Shown here: one piece after another, positions 21,100-32,765 of the stretch | Numbering within the stretch: position 1 is the stretch's first letter | Layout: every line of letters begins with the position of its first letter | Assembly (NCBI RefSeq): GCF_910592395.1 | Contig: NC_088311.1 | Span: 11,040,501-11,100,500 of the forward strand | DNA from: Lineus longissimus | Taxonomy: Eukaryota; Nemertea; Pilidiophora; Heteronemertea; Lineidae | Direction of reading: 5' to 3' | Length of the DNA stretch: 60,000 nucleotides | Notes under the pieces: model-generated | The model's input: the letters and a program-made list of their open reading frames with translations, nothing else | Databases searched by the model: none | What the model was told of the DNA's origin: nothing | Position numbers and translations under genes: made by a program

Positions 21100-22665
21100 G
21101 TTCACCTGTTCTCCACCCATTTCCAATGGGTGCTTGAAAATTAATGTCCGGCATGCACATTTCTCGCTATGCAATTTACTGTGCTTCGCCCCAAACATGC
21201 CAAAAGGCCATTCTAAAGATGGCGAATTTATTTGCCACATCGTTTTGTAACAGACTGGCTAAAATCTTTGATTAATAGTAGTATAAAAATCATGAATAAA
21301 AACAGAAACAGATCTGATTTCTATTTTCCTGCTTATCCGGCCTTCACGGAAAGTTTGAATTACTTTCTTAAACGCTCATTTTTATGCTTAAATTTGAAAC
21401 CTCTCCGCAAAACTTAATACAAGTGGACACGACTCAGACGAGCTGTTTTTAGCGCTGCGCATATATATCCCAAAATGATGCTGACTTATGATTTCGGATG
21501 CCCTATAGTTAAATACAGTTACCGGTAGCAAATGCATCCAACTTTCAGCACAATGAAATCAACTGCACCATTGAGACAATAATTATTTATTGCATTCGGT
21601 TGTGCGACGGTTTGGTTGAGTACAACAGTCCATCGCACAATTTTCCCCGCAACATTTCATTAGCCTTTTAACGGTTGCCACATTTCATTCGATCAATGGT
21701 AGTTTATCGAATTTGCGGAATTATATACAACTTAAGTTATTTATCTGTTACGATGAATAGGTCATTACTTTTGGTCCTTTTTCTGATCATAGAAATTGGA
21801 AAACGAGAAAAGCTTGTCCGCTCAAAGGAAAATTGCGTCTCATTTGCCATGATCGCAAACAACCTTGACAACATGGGACTTACCGCCCGACGACAGCGCT
21901 CGCAGTGCTGAGAAATCATTGACGATAACAAGACATATAGGTATTGATCTCAGCTTTTAAAGTAACTGTATACCTGATAGCAAGTATGGATTAAAGAATC
22001 TCTGATCTATACTTGCCGATAGACATAAATGCAAAAATACCAATTTCTAAAGATAATTTCTCATAAGTTAAAACGCAAAATTTTGCAGCTCATATGTGAT
22101 GAAAGACAGTTTTCCGAAAGATTATTATTACACGTGTACATGTACATTGTTCATGTTTGAAGGTCATTGCCGATATTCGTAGCAAAAAAAGTTCGCCGTT
22201 TTCAAATGCAAGTTTCACAAAGACAAGCTCTTTCCAATGAAATTACTGTGAGTATTGTGGCTGGAATTGCTCTGTATTGCCAAAATAATCTTCACGAAGA
22301 TCGGAGTTTGTGGCAGAGAAATTGGTCGATTATTTCATGACGCGAAAAAAATTGTTAAACTCATGAGTTGTCGATTTCATTCATAGATTACACGAATTTG
22401 ATTGTTATTATGCACTAGAAAATTTAATTAAATAAAAAAATTCACTGAAAATCGACGACCATACTCAGTGATTTACGTTATCTCCACTTATAAGCTCCCA
22501 ATAGTCATTATAGCCATTGGCCAATTACGAGGCAGACTCAGAATATGATGCACGAGAGTCTGCGCGCGGCGCACTGCAGTCCACTCATGCACTTTAGTGC
22601 TAGTGATTGTTAGAGAAACATAAAAATCGGCAAATGTCTTGACTGAAATAAATCATTACTGTGGT
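21100..22665. other. No gene recognised
   Basis: About 1.5 kb. A plus-strand frame at about 21750 starts MNRSLLLVLFLIIEIG, which is signal-peptide-like, but no splice context or conserved follow-on was found. The words catcgcacaattttccccgcaacattt occur here near 21632 and also near 20255, showing another dispersed repeat. Confidence 0.3.
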
Positions 22666-22669
22666 CTTC

Positions 22670-22795
22670 GTCCAACGATGAGCTCCTACCATACTTCGAA
22701 CCCGGGCAATCCCTGAGGTCTGAAGACAACTGCGTCCTGAGGATCCTGGAGACGTACGGTGGCAGGAGCTTCCGAGTGCAGATGTTGTAGATGTC
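22670..22795 (+). pseudogene. Small LINE 3' coding fragment
   Basis: The plus frame reads LLPYFEPGQSLRSEDNCVLR, then ILETYGGRSFRVQM. The pattern (A/S)LRS.....L..(P/L)...TYG.RSF is the recurrent C-terminal motif of many LINE ORF2 proteins, where it is followed by AAP.LWN.LP. The LWN part is missing here. Confidence 0.5.
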
Positions 22796-23324
22796 AAGTT
22801 AGTGACCGATGGTCCCAAAGTATTTTTTGTTCATTTATTTGATTAAGTAGGCGTTCTAAGTATCTGTTTTCCTTGCTAATTAAAAATTTAAGAAATTATT
22901 TGGTAAAGACTTTGGGTTCTACAAGGTCAAGATTCGGTATGACGCGCATTAGTTCTCCCTGCGTTGATTCGTTCCGGGGATTAGAGCAGAGCCTTGTTCG
23001 AGAATTAAGAAGTGGCAACATAATAGTGCAGCCTCATTAGGTAGCTGATAAGGTGGATGGAACATACTGCAAACTCCCTTTGGACGTAAATGTAGCTCGC
23101 CTCTGTTCCGTCGAGTGTGACACAGCACGTACATGCAATGTATGGCAACAGTGTATTATGTAGATCACTTCTTGCGCTTCGCCTATAGCGGTCCATTAAT
23201 ATAGGTTCGATCCGCTACGCTCTACATCGACATTTTGCTGGGGACGAATTATTATTGGTCTAGCGTATATATAGTTCGCTTGACATTCAGTCTTTGATCA
23301 TGACCTCATTGACGACCGCAGGTA

Positions 23325-24041
23325 CGGCTGTTATAAAACGCGGATTCCGCGGAAATCCGCGGAAAAATCTAACTTGGCTACAGGGTGGCTACCTGAACCG
23401 CAGGTGAGAGTTTTTCATATTAGTAGTGTGCATTGTTGTGCGCATGAAGTACTCCTGGTGACAAGGTCTTTGGGAATCCCCGTTATATGGTGCGCTGTAT
23501 CCGCCGTAAATCACAAGCACCTTGTGGTTTGAAATAAACTTATACTCTAGACGGGCCTCGAAGTAAGTTTTTGTGATTGCTTAAAATAGACTCCAATGTG
23601 CAGTCGCATATGGTTGGTTAGGTTCGAGCTGCAAGGAGATTGTCCTAAAAAATTTTCGTAGACCAGAATTCAGTTCGTCATCGACTTATATTTGAAGGAG
23701 GCATATACCGTACATCAATCCGGGCATCAATCACACTTGAAAGCAGCCTCGTAATGTGTTCCGTTAGGGAAGGAACCACGGTGGTGTCGAAGATAACATG
23801 CAAAGTTTATCAACACCAAGAAAAAAAGAGGGAAGAGTCGATCGGAATGGCATGAATGGCGCTCCAGAGGATTAAAATCGGACCAATGAAATGTGCAGAT
23901 AACTGGTAGTTCTTGCCTCCGATTTATGATTTATGTTGTTATTTGTATAATATAATTATCATTAAATATTATGCGCGTATTTACTGGCGGCTCTGTGATT
24001 TTTCCGAGGATTTCCGCGGAATCCGCGTTTTATAACAGCCG
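23325..24041. mobile_element. MITE with cggctgttataaaacg termini
   Basis: Left end cggctgttataaaacgcgg, followed by attccgcggaaatccgcgg, is matched in inverse at the right end (24000-24041), about 40 bp with one or two mismatches. The word caggta flanks both sides (23319-23324 and 24045-24050, the latter 3 bp away), a possible imperfect target duplication. There is no transposase inside. Confidence 0.7.
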
Positions 24042-24326
24042 TCACAGGTAGCTGGTTCTCATAGTGCATAAGTCGTACGCCGTGCAAGATGGTATGAACA
24101 ATTAGCATGCTACCTGAATGAGCCCTGTGTAGCCACCCCGGTAGCGATTCAATGTGATGTACCAAAATTGTCCCAAAATAGCTACCACAGGCCACTGAAT
24201 CAAGTGTCAGTAAGGGGTCCAATCATTGTAAAAATGGTTCAGCTAGAAGAGGGAGCAAGAAATCCAAGAGGAAGCAAGAAATCCGAAGAGGTCTCAAATA
24301 GACCGAAAGGGAGGAAACTACCATTG

Positions 24327-24384
24327 CACAATTTCGCCCCCTGTACATTGTGTAGTGCAATAATGTACAGGGGGCGAAGTTGTG
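24327..24384. repeat. Hairpin with 23-bp arms
   Basis: Arms 24327-24349 (cacaatttcgccccctgtac) and 24362-24384 pair with one mismatch, which would be G-U in RNA, around a 12-nt loop. Confidence 0.85.
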
Positions 24385-24387
24385 AAG

Positions 24388-25610
24388 TGATAAAAATGCT
24401 GTAGATTCTTTGCTTTCGGTCCCTTACGGGACCTCTGCGTATTCTTTCTCCGTCTTCTTCCTTAACCCTTCATGGACATTTTTACAATATTTTAACACCT
24501 AACTGACCCTTGATTCAGTGGTCTGTGCCCATACCAAGAATGGATAAAGACTACAGTTGGTAGACCGCATTCATTCTTGGCTGCTCCGGATCGAATCCGT
24601 TTCTTCTTATATTAACGATATGAGTTCCTAGTGTATATATCTATCATATTGTTGAAATTCCCAAATCCTAATCACACATAATGCTATCAGCAAAGTGTTG
24701 TTTTAGCTGCCCACAAGGAATGTTTAGGGTTTTTGAGACACCTGTGATAAGTTTCGGAACTACACTGCCGTAAGATCTCAATCTAGTGATAGAAACTTCC
24801 ACCAGATGGAATCATTGGGATTATCGATCATCTGGACCCTATTTGCTCGAAAGTGCTTTGGAACAATTATCAACCAGGGTTATTTTAAATGTTCCCTATA
24901 TCTCATTGTTTTCACACAATAGACTACTGGTCAGTCCAAGGACCGACAAGCCCGCGACATGGACCGCGAGGTCGAAAGGCAAGGTTTTCGTTGGTTAATT
25001 CGAAAATCACACAATGGTCTTCACCGGGTCATCGCTTATTAAAAAATAGCGTCGATACACCGTCGAACATGTGTGATAGAAATAGCTCCACGCGCGCTAC
25101 TAAGTATGCAAATACATCACAGAGGGCCATGACGGAAGCTCCGGAAACTGCAGAAACAATTTTTGGTTTTGGTTTTCCAACAGTTTTCGGAGGTCACGCA
25201 CATGCGTATGTACGGTGTACTTCGGCTTGGGCCAATGGAGTCACATACTGTGCTCGCGCAGTTACCTCGTCGTTGGGGAGGTACCAATGCCTTTTCTCTA
25301 AAGTTACGACCATTGGCTGATGTGTATGAGGGTGGTCTATAGGCAGACAACTGTACCGATAGGAAGATCCCTAATTTCCATAATAACTAGGATTTGAAAT
25401 CTACATCACATGCATACATGATGTCCAAGGCTTGTTGCTGACATCGTAGATCAGAGTCTTACAACATTGCTCAACATTGTCAATGTCCTTTATTTGAAAT
25501 AAAGCCACTAAGGTATTCGTAATAGAATTACATGAGGGTTATCTCTTAGTAATAGGCCCATTGGTAGGGTTTTCGATTGGGGCATTCTTGATTGATGCCG
25601 TATATAGTGT
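24388..25610. other. No gene recognised
   Basis: About 1.2 kb before the pogo-like transposase. It should contain that element's 5' terminus, but no terminal inverted repeat was identified by eye. Confidence 0.3.
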
Positions 25611-25611
25611 C

Positions 25612-27031
25612 ATGATGAACTTCGCTCAACTTTTCGTCGCTGTATTGCTATTATCCCCAACTCTGGCAATGGACCCAAACCCGGAAGACGCTCAACAGCA
25701 GCCGCTACCAAGGAAACTGCGTTCCTATACGACTCAGGAAAAGGTGCGACATGTCCTTGACTGCCAGGGTTTCATCCAGCAGGGGCGAATTCTAAACGCA
25801 GCCGAGTATGCTCGGAGGTACCGTATCCCACCCACAACGCTGAGGGGATGGATAAGCAACATCGACGACCTGATGGAAAATCTTGAGACGGCCCCGCAGG
25901 CAAGGCGAGTTCCAGAAAACCACGATGGTTGCTGGCCGGAAGTTGAGAGGGTGGTCCAATGCGCCTTCCTTCAGTCACGGCGAAACGCACTTCCAGTGAC
26001 CAGAGAAGACTTCCAAGATGCTGTCATCCTCGCATTCGATAGATGGAGGGACAACCTACCACTGGATGAACGCGCACGAATCCAAAGAGACCGTCCTCAA
26101 CGTTCAAACTTTGGTGCGAGCGATGGTTGGGTCACGTGTTTCATGAAAAGATGGAACATAGTGTTTCGTCGGCGTACAACAGATTCTGCCGGACTTCCAG
26201 GCGGATGCAGCAGCTCGGGTTGCTGAGTTTCAGCAAGAAATAAGGAATACTGTCCGAGATCAGCATGTGCAGCGTTTGCTCAACATGAACGAGACATTCA
26301 TGCAGCTGGATTATCCGCCAAGTTACACAGCTGAACCAAAAGGAACTAAAAATGTGGACATTCGCACGAGCCTTGGCAACCACAAGCTCGGTTGTACGAT
26401 CGCATTGACAATAGGTACTGGAGGAGTGAAGCTGCCGGCTCAGATCATCTTTCGGGAGCAAGGATACATTCGTCAAATTAGAGACCTCGGTAACATCCCT
26501 GATAATATAAGGGTTACGTCATCTAGGACAGGTTGGCAAAACGGGGACACTCTCCAATTTTATTTGGATGAAATTGCACTGCCTGTTGCTCGGGATACGG
26601 AACCAGGAGACATGTTACTTATTCTTGACAGGTTTCGTCCACATATGACAGAGGAGTTCACGGTTCCTCTCAGTGAAGCTGGGATGTTATTGGACTTCAT
26701 TCCAGCTGGATGTACGTCACTGGTACAACCACTGGACTTGACAGTGATTAGAGGATTAAAATGCTTCCTAAGGGCTAAGTGGAGTAACTGGAAATGGAGA
26801 AACACAACACCAGATGGACAGTGCCAAAAAATCACTTTAGCGGATGTGGTTACTATAGTCAGCGAAGCATGGGCAGATGTTTCAGCCGAAGCTCCAGACC
26901 ATGCATTTCGAGCAGCCGGACTTATTGGGGAGGTACAAGCAGGTGAAGAGCTTCTACTTGGAGCTGATGAACTGAGTAGTGACGAAGAGAATAATGATGT
27001 TCAGTTCCAGGATGAACCTGAGTTAGATTAA
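25612..27031 (+). pseudogene. pogo/Tigger-type DDE transposase, one frameshift
   Basis: Starts are possible at ATG 25612, 25615 or 25669 (MDPNPEDAQQQ). Residues after SYTTQEKVRHVLD and around AAEYARRYRIPPTTLRGWI form a psq/CENP-B-like helix-turn-helix, followed by a second DNA-binding region (PVTREDFQDAVILAF; SDGWVTCFMKRWNIVFRR). A 1-nt frameshift lies at about 26172-26182; the second frame begins ILPDFQADAAARVAEFQ and runs to the stop at 27029. The DDE_1 domain has NMNETFMQLDYPP (the first acidic residue, normally NMDET, is Asn), LLILDRF..HMT and CTSLVQPLD. An acidic C-terminus follows. AATAAA occurs at about 27067. It is dead by frameshift and active-site change but otherwise nearly full length. 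Confidence 0.85.
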
Positions 27032-27069
27032 CCTGAGTTAAATTCACCCGCCTGATATCTCAATGTAAA

Positions 27070-27645
27070 TAAACGGATATTATTGAAACGAATTTCACTA
27101 ATTACGTTCTTTAGTTATACATCGGTTGTCCATTTGATAATCATAATTCTGACTCGGTCTTTACGTCTTCTAGCACACTCCCGAAAACACTACCGCTAAC
27201 ATCTTTTTACAGTACTTGCTTGTAAAAAAAACTGCGTTAGCGGGGACGTGTCATATGGACTGTCTCTTAAACTCTCTTATTAATCGAGCGACAATACCTT
27301 CAGTAAATTGTATTTGGGTATTATGAAAACAGTCCCAAACACTGCCCGAAATGAGCAAATCTCCATTTCCCAATGGTTCATACTCCAACAAAATGACATA
27401 GGCTTACGACCCTTGCCTATGCAAATTATCAAGGCCCTGAAACGTTGAATTCCACAAAAGCAATGGACAGAGACCTTCCCCTAAATAGATCCTCTTTGTG
27501 TTAAGCCATGCCCTCATCAGTTTAGCTCCTATTAGTGGTGACTTCGGTTTACACCTTTAATGTTGTTTGGGAACGCCTTCGACGACGAGGTAACTGCGCG
27601 AGCACAGTATGTTATAATCATGCGCTGATCTTGGCTGACATTGAC
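27070..27645. other. Downstream flank of pogo-like element, no gene
   Basis: No coding sequence was recognised. A cagtacttgcttg word near 27212 could mark a pogo-type end (CAGT), but no partner was found upstream. Confidence 0.3.
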
Positions 27646-27647
27646 AG

Positions 27648-27711
27648 TGCCTGGTTATAGGTTGTAGTAGACAGAAGAATAAGAGTGTGTCACACTTAAT
27701 CAGCTTACAAA
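27648..27711 (+). repeat. 61-64-bp direct repeat, left copy
   Basis: Identical to 32165-32225 except for 3 extra bases (aat). It starts tgcctggttataggttgtag and ends cacacttaatcagctta plus caaa. The copies are in the same orientation and bracket 4.5 kb containing the Mutator-like transposase. Confidence 0.9.
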
Positions 27712-27820
27712 TCAACATCACTGGTTATAGCAGTCCATTTCTTCTAATAAAAGAGACCCTATTGTGTCGTTTCTTTAGAATTCATATTTTGGTTTTAGAA
27801 TCCCTCCTCCATTGTAATGA

Positions 27821-29939
27821 ATGGGGGCGAAGCCTAATTCCTTGTATTCGTGGGTCAAGAGTACATATGGCTATTGTATGAACACGACGCCACAGAGGGG
27901 TGAATATGTCCATCAATCTGATGTGGTCGTCTTCGGTAGTGGCATAAGCCGAAATAATTATGTGGATCTCCGACCATTTCATTCGTTAGAGGCCCCCCAA
28001 GCGACCAAGAGAAGTCGAGATGAACCAACTCAAGACGACGCAAGACCACAAAAACGCAGAGCAAAGACATCAACCCCAATGCAGACGACCCTTCGTCACG
28101 AGTTCCCGCCGTCGCCAATCATCGGAATCACGTCGCTGCTTGAAGATGAAGCACTCCATCAACCAATGCCAGGTCCAGTCCCGAAAGAGATGCCAGTCCA
28201 AACCAAACCCGCACCACCGAGATGCCACCCCAGGCCGACGCCCGCACCGAGATGCCAGACTAAACCCGCGCCACCGAAATGCCAGCCCAATGAGATGCCA
28301 GACCAGTCCACCGAGATGACAGACCAAGCCGCTGTCGATGAGTTGCCCGACCTAGCTGCCCATGACATGCCAGACCTAGCTGCCTATGAGCTACCAGACC
28401 AAACCACCGATGAGCTGTCAGATCAACGTACTGCTGATGAGATAGCCACCAATGAGATACAAGCACCAGCCAGATAAAATCCAGCAAATCCAGTCATCAA
28501 AGAATCATCTATTGCAGAAGCAAGTTTGGTCACACCCGCCGCTGAGGACTTCACGTTATCGTTTGAAGTAATAACCGACGGAACGAAACGTGCGAGACAA
28601 AAATTGGTGGATACACGTACAACGTACAGCGAAGACGGAACAACAATACGACGATTGATTGGCAATGCACCGTTAGACCAAAAACAAATCCCTGCAAAGC
28701 ATCAGTTATCCAGCGCGGAGAAAGTCAATTCACAGTCGGAAAGAACAGTCATAATCATCCCGCCAACCCAGGTTCAGCAATCGCCATCAAAATAACGACG
28801 TCGATCAAAGCCAAGGCATCGGAGAACTTATACAAAGCTGCGTCAGCTATTGTGAATGAAGTCATACTTAAAAACCTCGACAACGCTCCGTGCCCAAGTC
28901 TTCCGAAACCCGTGAACCTAGCCCGAGCTGCCAATCGTCTACGACAAAAAAACCGACCGAAGGACTCCATCGATCTCGATTTTATCCTCAACGAAGAGAA
29001 CATTCCTGCCAATTTTTTAAAAGCTGACGTCAGAGTCAAGGACCGGCGACATATAGTATTCGCTTCAAACGAACAACTGGGACTCCTCCGGAACGCCAAA
29101 ACGTGGTACGCTGATGCAACCTTCAAGCTATGTCGGCATCCGTTTAAACAACTATTTTCGACAAACGCTTTCGTGAGGAGCGGCGATGAAACTAAACAGG
29201 TTCCACTGCTATTCGTTATTATGTCGGGGAAAAAGAAGCGTGATTACAAAACCGTGATGGAGAAGATTCGTGAAATTCTGGGGGAGATTCGACTGCAAAA
29301 CATCGTCATCGACTTCGAGATGGCGATGTGGCGAACATTTAGACGGGTTTTTCCGGGGGTCAAAATTACTGGCTGCCTCTTTCACTGGACGCAGGCCCTG
29401 TGGCGAAAGATACAAGAGCTTGGTCTGCAAAAACCATACACCGAGGACAAGGACACTTACAGCTACATTCGAAAATTAATGGCGCTCCCCGTTCTTGCCG
29501 GCTGAATCAATAATCGACGCTTCCGACGGCTTGAAATCGAAAGCAAATTCCGAGGAAATCAAACGTTTCGTATCGTACATTGAAACGACTTGGATTCTAA
29601 GCGATGATTGGAGACCAGCATCCTGGAGCATCTTTATGTCGCCAATCCGTACGAACAATGACGTCGAAGGTTGGCATAATGCCATCAATCGTCGGGCAGG
29701 AGGTCGATGCGCTCTACCATTTTATCAACTAATCGAATTACTTCATCAGGAAGCAAAATAAATTGACAACGTTACACGTGCGGCTGGTGTCAGAGGGCAA
29801 ATTGAAAAGAATTCAACGGAAAAAATATGTAAAACTACAAGCTAAGGTATTCGACCTGTGGGAGGCTTTCAACAAGGGAGAAAAAACCACGAAGCAGCTA
29901 CTGAACGCCTGTTCCCACATCAATGGACCTGTTAACTAA
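27821..29939 (+). pseudogene. FLYWCH zinc finger-Mutator-like (MULE) transposase
   Basis: Starts at ATG 27821. Residues about 70-215 are low-complexity Pro/Asp/Gln-rich repeats (EMPDQ, ELPDL units). An in-frame TAA lies at 28475. The same frame resumes with FEVITDGTKRARQKLVD. A 1-nt shift near 28630-28645 leads to DWQCTVRPKTNPCKASVIQR and HNHPANPG, completing a C2H2 FLYWCH finger. The MULE domain follows: WYADATFK (first Asp about 29112), VPLLFVIMSGKK, NIVIDFEMAMWRTF (second Asp about 29311), GCLFHWTQALWRK. A second frameshift near 29490 leads to IRTNNDVEGWHNAINR, a third near 29758 to the C-terminus VFDLWEAFNKGEKTTKQ, ending at TAA 29937. One stop and three frameshifts: inactive, but young enough to read throughout. 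Its termini were not found. Confidence 0.85.
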
Positions 29940-30450
29940 ATTCTTATTGCATGGACTTAATGAACTGTGCATTCTTGAACAATATTGTGAAAATGCTTTG
30001 ATTTTTAAATGTGCCACAGCAAGGGTTTTTTATATTATTTTTGGTAAATATTATTTTAAGTACACAAGATGTTTTTATAGTAAATATAAAAATAAAGGGT
30101 CAAAAGAAAGTTTTCTAAATGTAAATTAAACATATGCAGAAGTTGTAAATGTTTTATTGTAAATATTATTATTGTAAATACTATTGAGTGATACAAATAA
30201 AAGGTTAATTGTGAATACATGATTCTATGCGTCTTGTTTTTACCCAATCCCCTTAAATTTGGTTTCTTAAATTTGGTGCTTTGCCAGTATTCTGCTGCAT
30301 GAAATGGAAATTTGAAAAAAGGAAACTATGCATGTCCATTTCTGACTGAAAGGCTTCTTCAGCTGGCATGGCAGACCTGAAAATAGGAGATGAATGTTAG
30401 TCGCAATTCAGAGCATGCCCAATCCCCTCCCCACTCATCCTGACTTTTAA
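29940..30450. other. AT-rich flank, no gene
   Basis: Very AT-rich sequence after the transposase stop, with aataaa words near 30090 and 30196 that could serve as poly(A) signals. Nothing else was recognised. Confidence 0.35.
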
Positions 30451-30451
30451 G

Positions 30452-30511
30452 GTCTTCTTACCGTCATTCCTACGTTAGCCGCACACCCTATAGGAATGAC
30501 GGTAAGAAGAC
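30452..30511. repeat. Hairpin with perfect 21-bp arms
   Basis: Arms 30452-30472 (gtcttcttaccgtcattcct...) and 30491-30511 are exact reverse complements around an 18-nt loop. Confidence 0.92.
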
Positions 30512-30904
30512 ATGTGAAAAGTCATGCTCCCACTTAACGTTAATACATTTAAAATTAGAATTGCCGTGGGGACATCTTGTTGCCGAAGGACTAGCAAAGA
30601 CATAATAGCAAGAGTTCATAACAAGTCCCAACAGTGACCAAATAAAGTTATCGACTATATAGTGATTGAACCATAGCCACATTTAACAATTTCATGAATT
30701 TGACTCGGTACATGATACGGTACCTGCAACCCCTCTCGTTCATGGACTGACTCAAAACCAATCCAGCTGAGCATACTGGGAGCCGCCTCTGTTACGAGCT
30801 CTGTTACAAAGGGTATCAAAGACTTTTGTACTGCAATGACCCATTAAAAAGGTAAAAAAAGATTTAATTCATAACATGAAATAACCGAATAACCATAAGC
30901 CAAT

Positions 30905-31620
30905 AGGCCTTTTTACACGGTGCTGGTTCAAGACAACCCTCCTGAACCGTCTCGAGGCGTGTTCGGTTCAGGACGGTTCATTTCGCTTTTACACGGGGAC
31001 GGTTCGATGATCTGGCCTCGATCCGGCTCCAGGCCGGTTCGTCACTAACATCGTCGATCGATGGCGCTAATCAATCTGCTGGCGGTGGAGGTACGAAAAT
31101 ATCACAACAACAAATAATACAAAATGGTTTACGATGGCGCCGGTGAGATGCAGAGTTGCTTTGGTGGTGTTTACAGCATTTGTATGGAAGAAGAAAGCTC
31201 TTGCAAGAAGACGGACACGATATGCAATTGCACAACCTCCACCTTCGTTTGTAGATAGAAGTAAAAGGATGATACGGGCGTATAAATAATTCGACAAAAT
31301 CTCTCGATAAATTGAAGATTTCACAGCAGTTTCTTTGCGCGGAAAATTTCATGCCAGGAACACGGCAGCTATTCCCGCGAATGACGTCACGCGAGTACCG
31401 TGTGCAAACCGGCTCGGAGCCGGTTCGCTTTTACACGCATAAATAAACCCTCCTCCACCGGCCTACACCGGCCTGCACCGACCCGAGACCGGCGATCGGA
31501 ACCCGCCTCGGACCAGGAGGGTTCAGGACGGTAGGTTCGCTTTTACACGAGGGAAAATAAACCGGCTGGTACCTGAACTGGTCTCGATCCGGCTTGAACC
31601 CGCACCGTGTAAAAACGCCT
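30905..31620. mobile_element. MITE with aggc(c/g)tttttacacggtgc termini
   Basis: Left aggcctttttacacggtgc and ggttcaag are matched by the inverse at 31591-31620. Subterminal words ttcgcttttacacg (near 30984, 31426 and 31532) and ggttcaggacggt recur in both halves. The target duplication is unclear. The core (31100-31330) holds a short open plus frame with RRRTRYAIAQPPPSFVDRSK that I cannot assign. Confidence 0.7.
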
Positions 31621-31690
31621 TATGTAGCGAAACGACCGAACTATGTAGCGAACTGGCATGTAGCGAAATGGTCGTGTAGCGAAACGACCG
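31618..31690 (+). repeat. Tandem array of a 15-20-bp unit
   Basis: Four units built on tgtagcgaaacgaccg (tatgtagcgaaacgaccg, tatgtagcgaact, tgtagcgaaatggtcg, tgtagcgaaacgaccg). It starts exactly at the right edge of the MITE at 30905-31620. No inverted partner array was seen in the window. Confidence 0.8.
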
Positions 31691-32164
31691 CAATTCCTTG
31701 TATTTCATGTCAACATTTTGGGTCTGGGTCAATCCAGTCCATGCCATGCGTCCCGCGGCAGGGGCACGTCTGACGTCATGCCCTGAGGGGTCCACCACAC
31801 TGTCTAGTGAGACCTGCAGTCAGTGGTGATCCTAAAAAATCCAATATCGAACGCTTCAACTGAAACGAAGAACGTTCTATTGAGCGAATGTCATAATTGA
31901 CTGAATGTGTCTTACACAATAATCAAGCAAAATGAATAGGCAGGCATATCGCGCTTCGTTTTGTAGACATTTCGCTGAGAGTTGGTAAAACTTCCAAGCA
32001 ATCGATGACGTCATCGTCTAATGAATATTCTTGTGTCATTTGCCAGACTGAGCGGAGCGAGCGATGCCATGTCCGTCAACACATGGCTAGTGGAGACTGA
32101 TAGCAGTGACGCACTGGGCAAGCGATAGCTTAATCGAGCTTTAACTCGCTCATCGAGGGTCATT
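31691..32164. other. No gene recognised
   Basis: Mixed sequence with tgacgtca words near 31772 and 32005. No coding or repeat structure is supported. Confidence 0.3.
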
Positions 32165-32225
32165 TGCCTGGTTATAGGTTGTAGTAGACAGAAGAAGAGT
32201 GTGTCACACTTAATCAGCTTACAAA
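32165..32225 (+). repeat. 61-bp direct repeat, right copy
   Basis: Mate of 27648-27711, same orientation, lacking three bases of that copy and otherwise identical. Confidence 0.9.
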
Positions 32226-32673
32226 GCCCATTAGTAGGATCAAAATATGAAATAAACAGGCCAACCCCAAAAAAATTGCAAGAAAACGTTTTATGGTGTT
32301 ATTCTGTAGATATTAGTTCAGAGAACAACATATCAAAAGTTGGCAGAAATTGAGCCTCCGCAAAGGGTCTAAATATGACGTATACATCGTATACATCTCT
32401 CTCAATACCTGTTTATGCAGGAATTGTGTCCCCTAATTAGTGCATGTTTTTAGGAAGATCAAGTTGTTTATGTGAGATACTACCGGACCAGTGGATGACC
32501 TTCTGGTGACATTTCAACTGACACAAATCTTGTCATAGAACCCTGGCATTAGGTATGACGTCATAAAATTTTTCGAAAACAATCCTAGTTAAGACTTGTT
32601 TGTCTGAGATTTTAACTTGGGAACCGGGAAAAGAGAATGTGAATCTTAGGAAAGGTCTTTGGAAAAGAATCGA

Positions 32674-32765
32674 TTACTATTATTATTATTTTATCATCAA
32701 AACCATTTTTTCTAGCGCTTAACGTTAAAATAAACTTCAAAGCGCTTTACAATACTCAAGATTCA
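32674..32765 (-). mobile_element. Possible SINE/LINE 3' tail
   Basis: On the minus strand the sequence runs gagtattgtaaagcgctttg, then taagcgctagaaaaaatgg, then a (taa)n tail. A gtaaagcgctt...agcgcta followed by a trinucleotide tail is a widespread 3' end of animal SINE/LINE copies, to my knowledge. No internal promoter or ORF was confirmed. Confidence 0.4.

Noticed and set aside
25117-25350. Coding frames on both strands before the pogo-like gene
   Set aside because: No motifs, composition like the neighbouring non-coding DNA, and no splice support.
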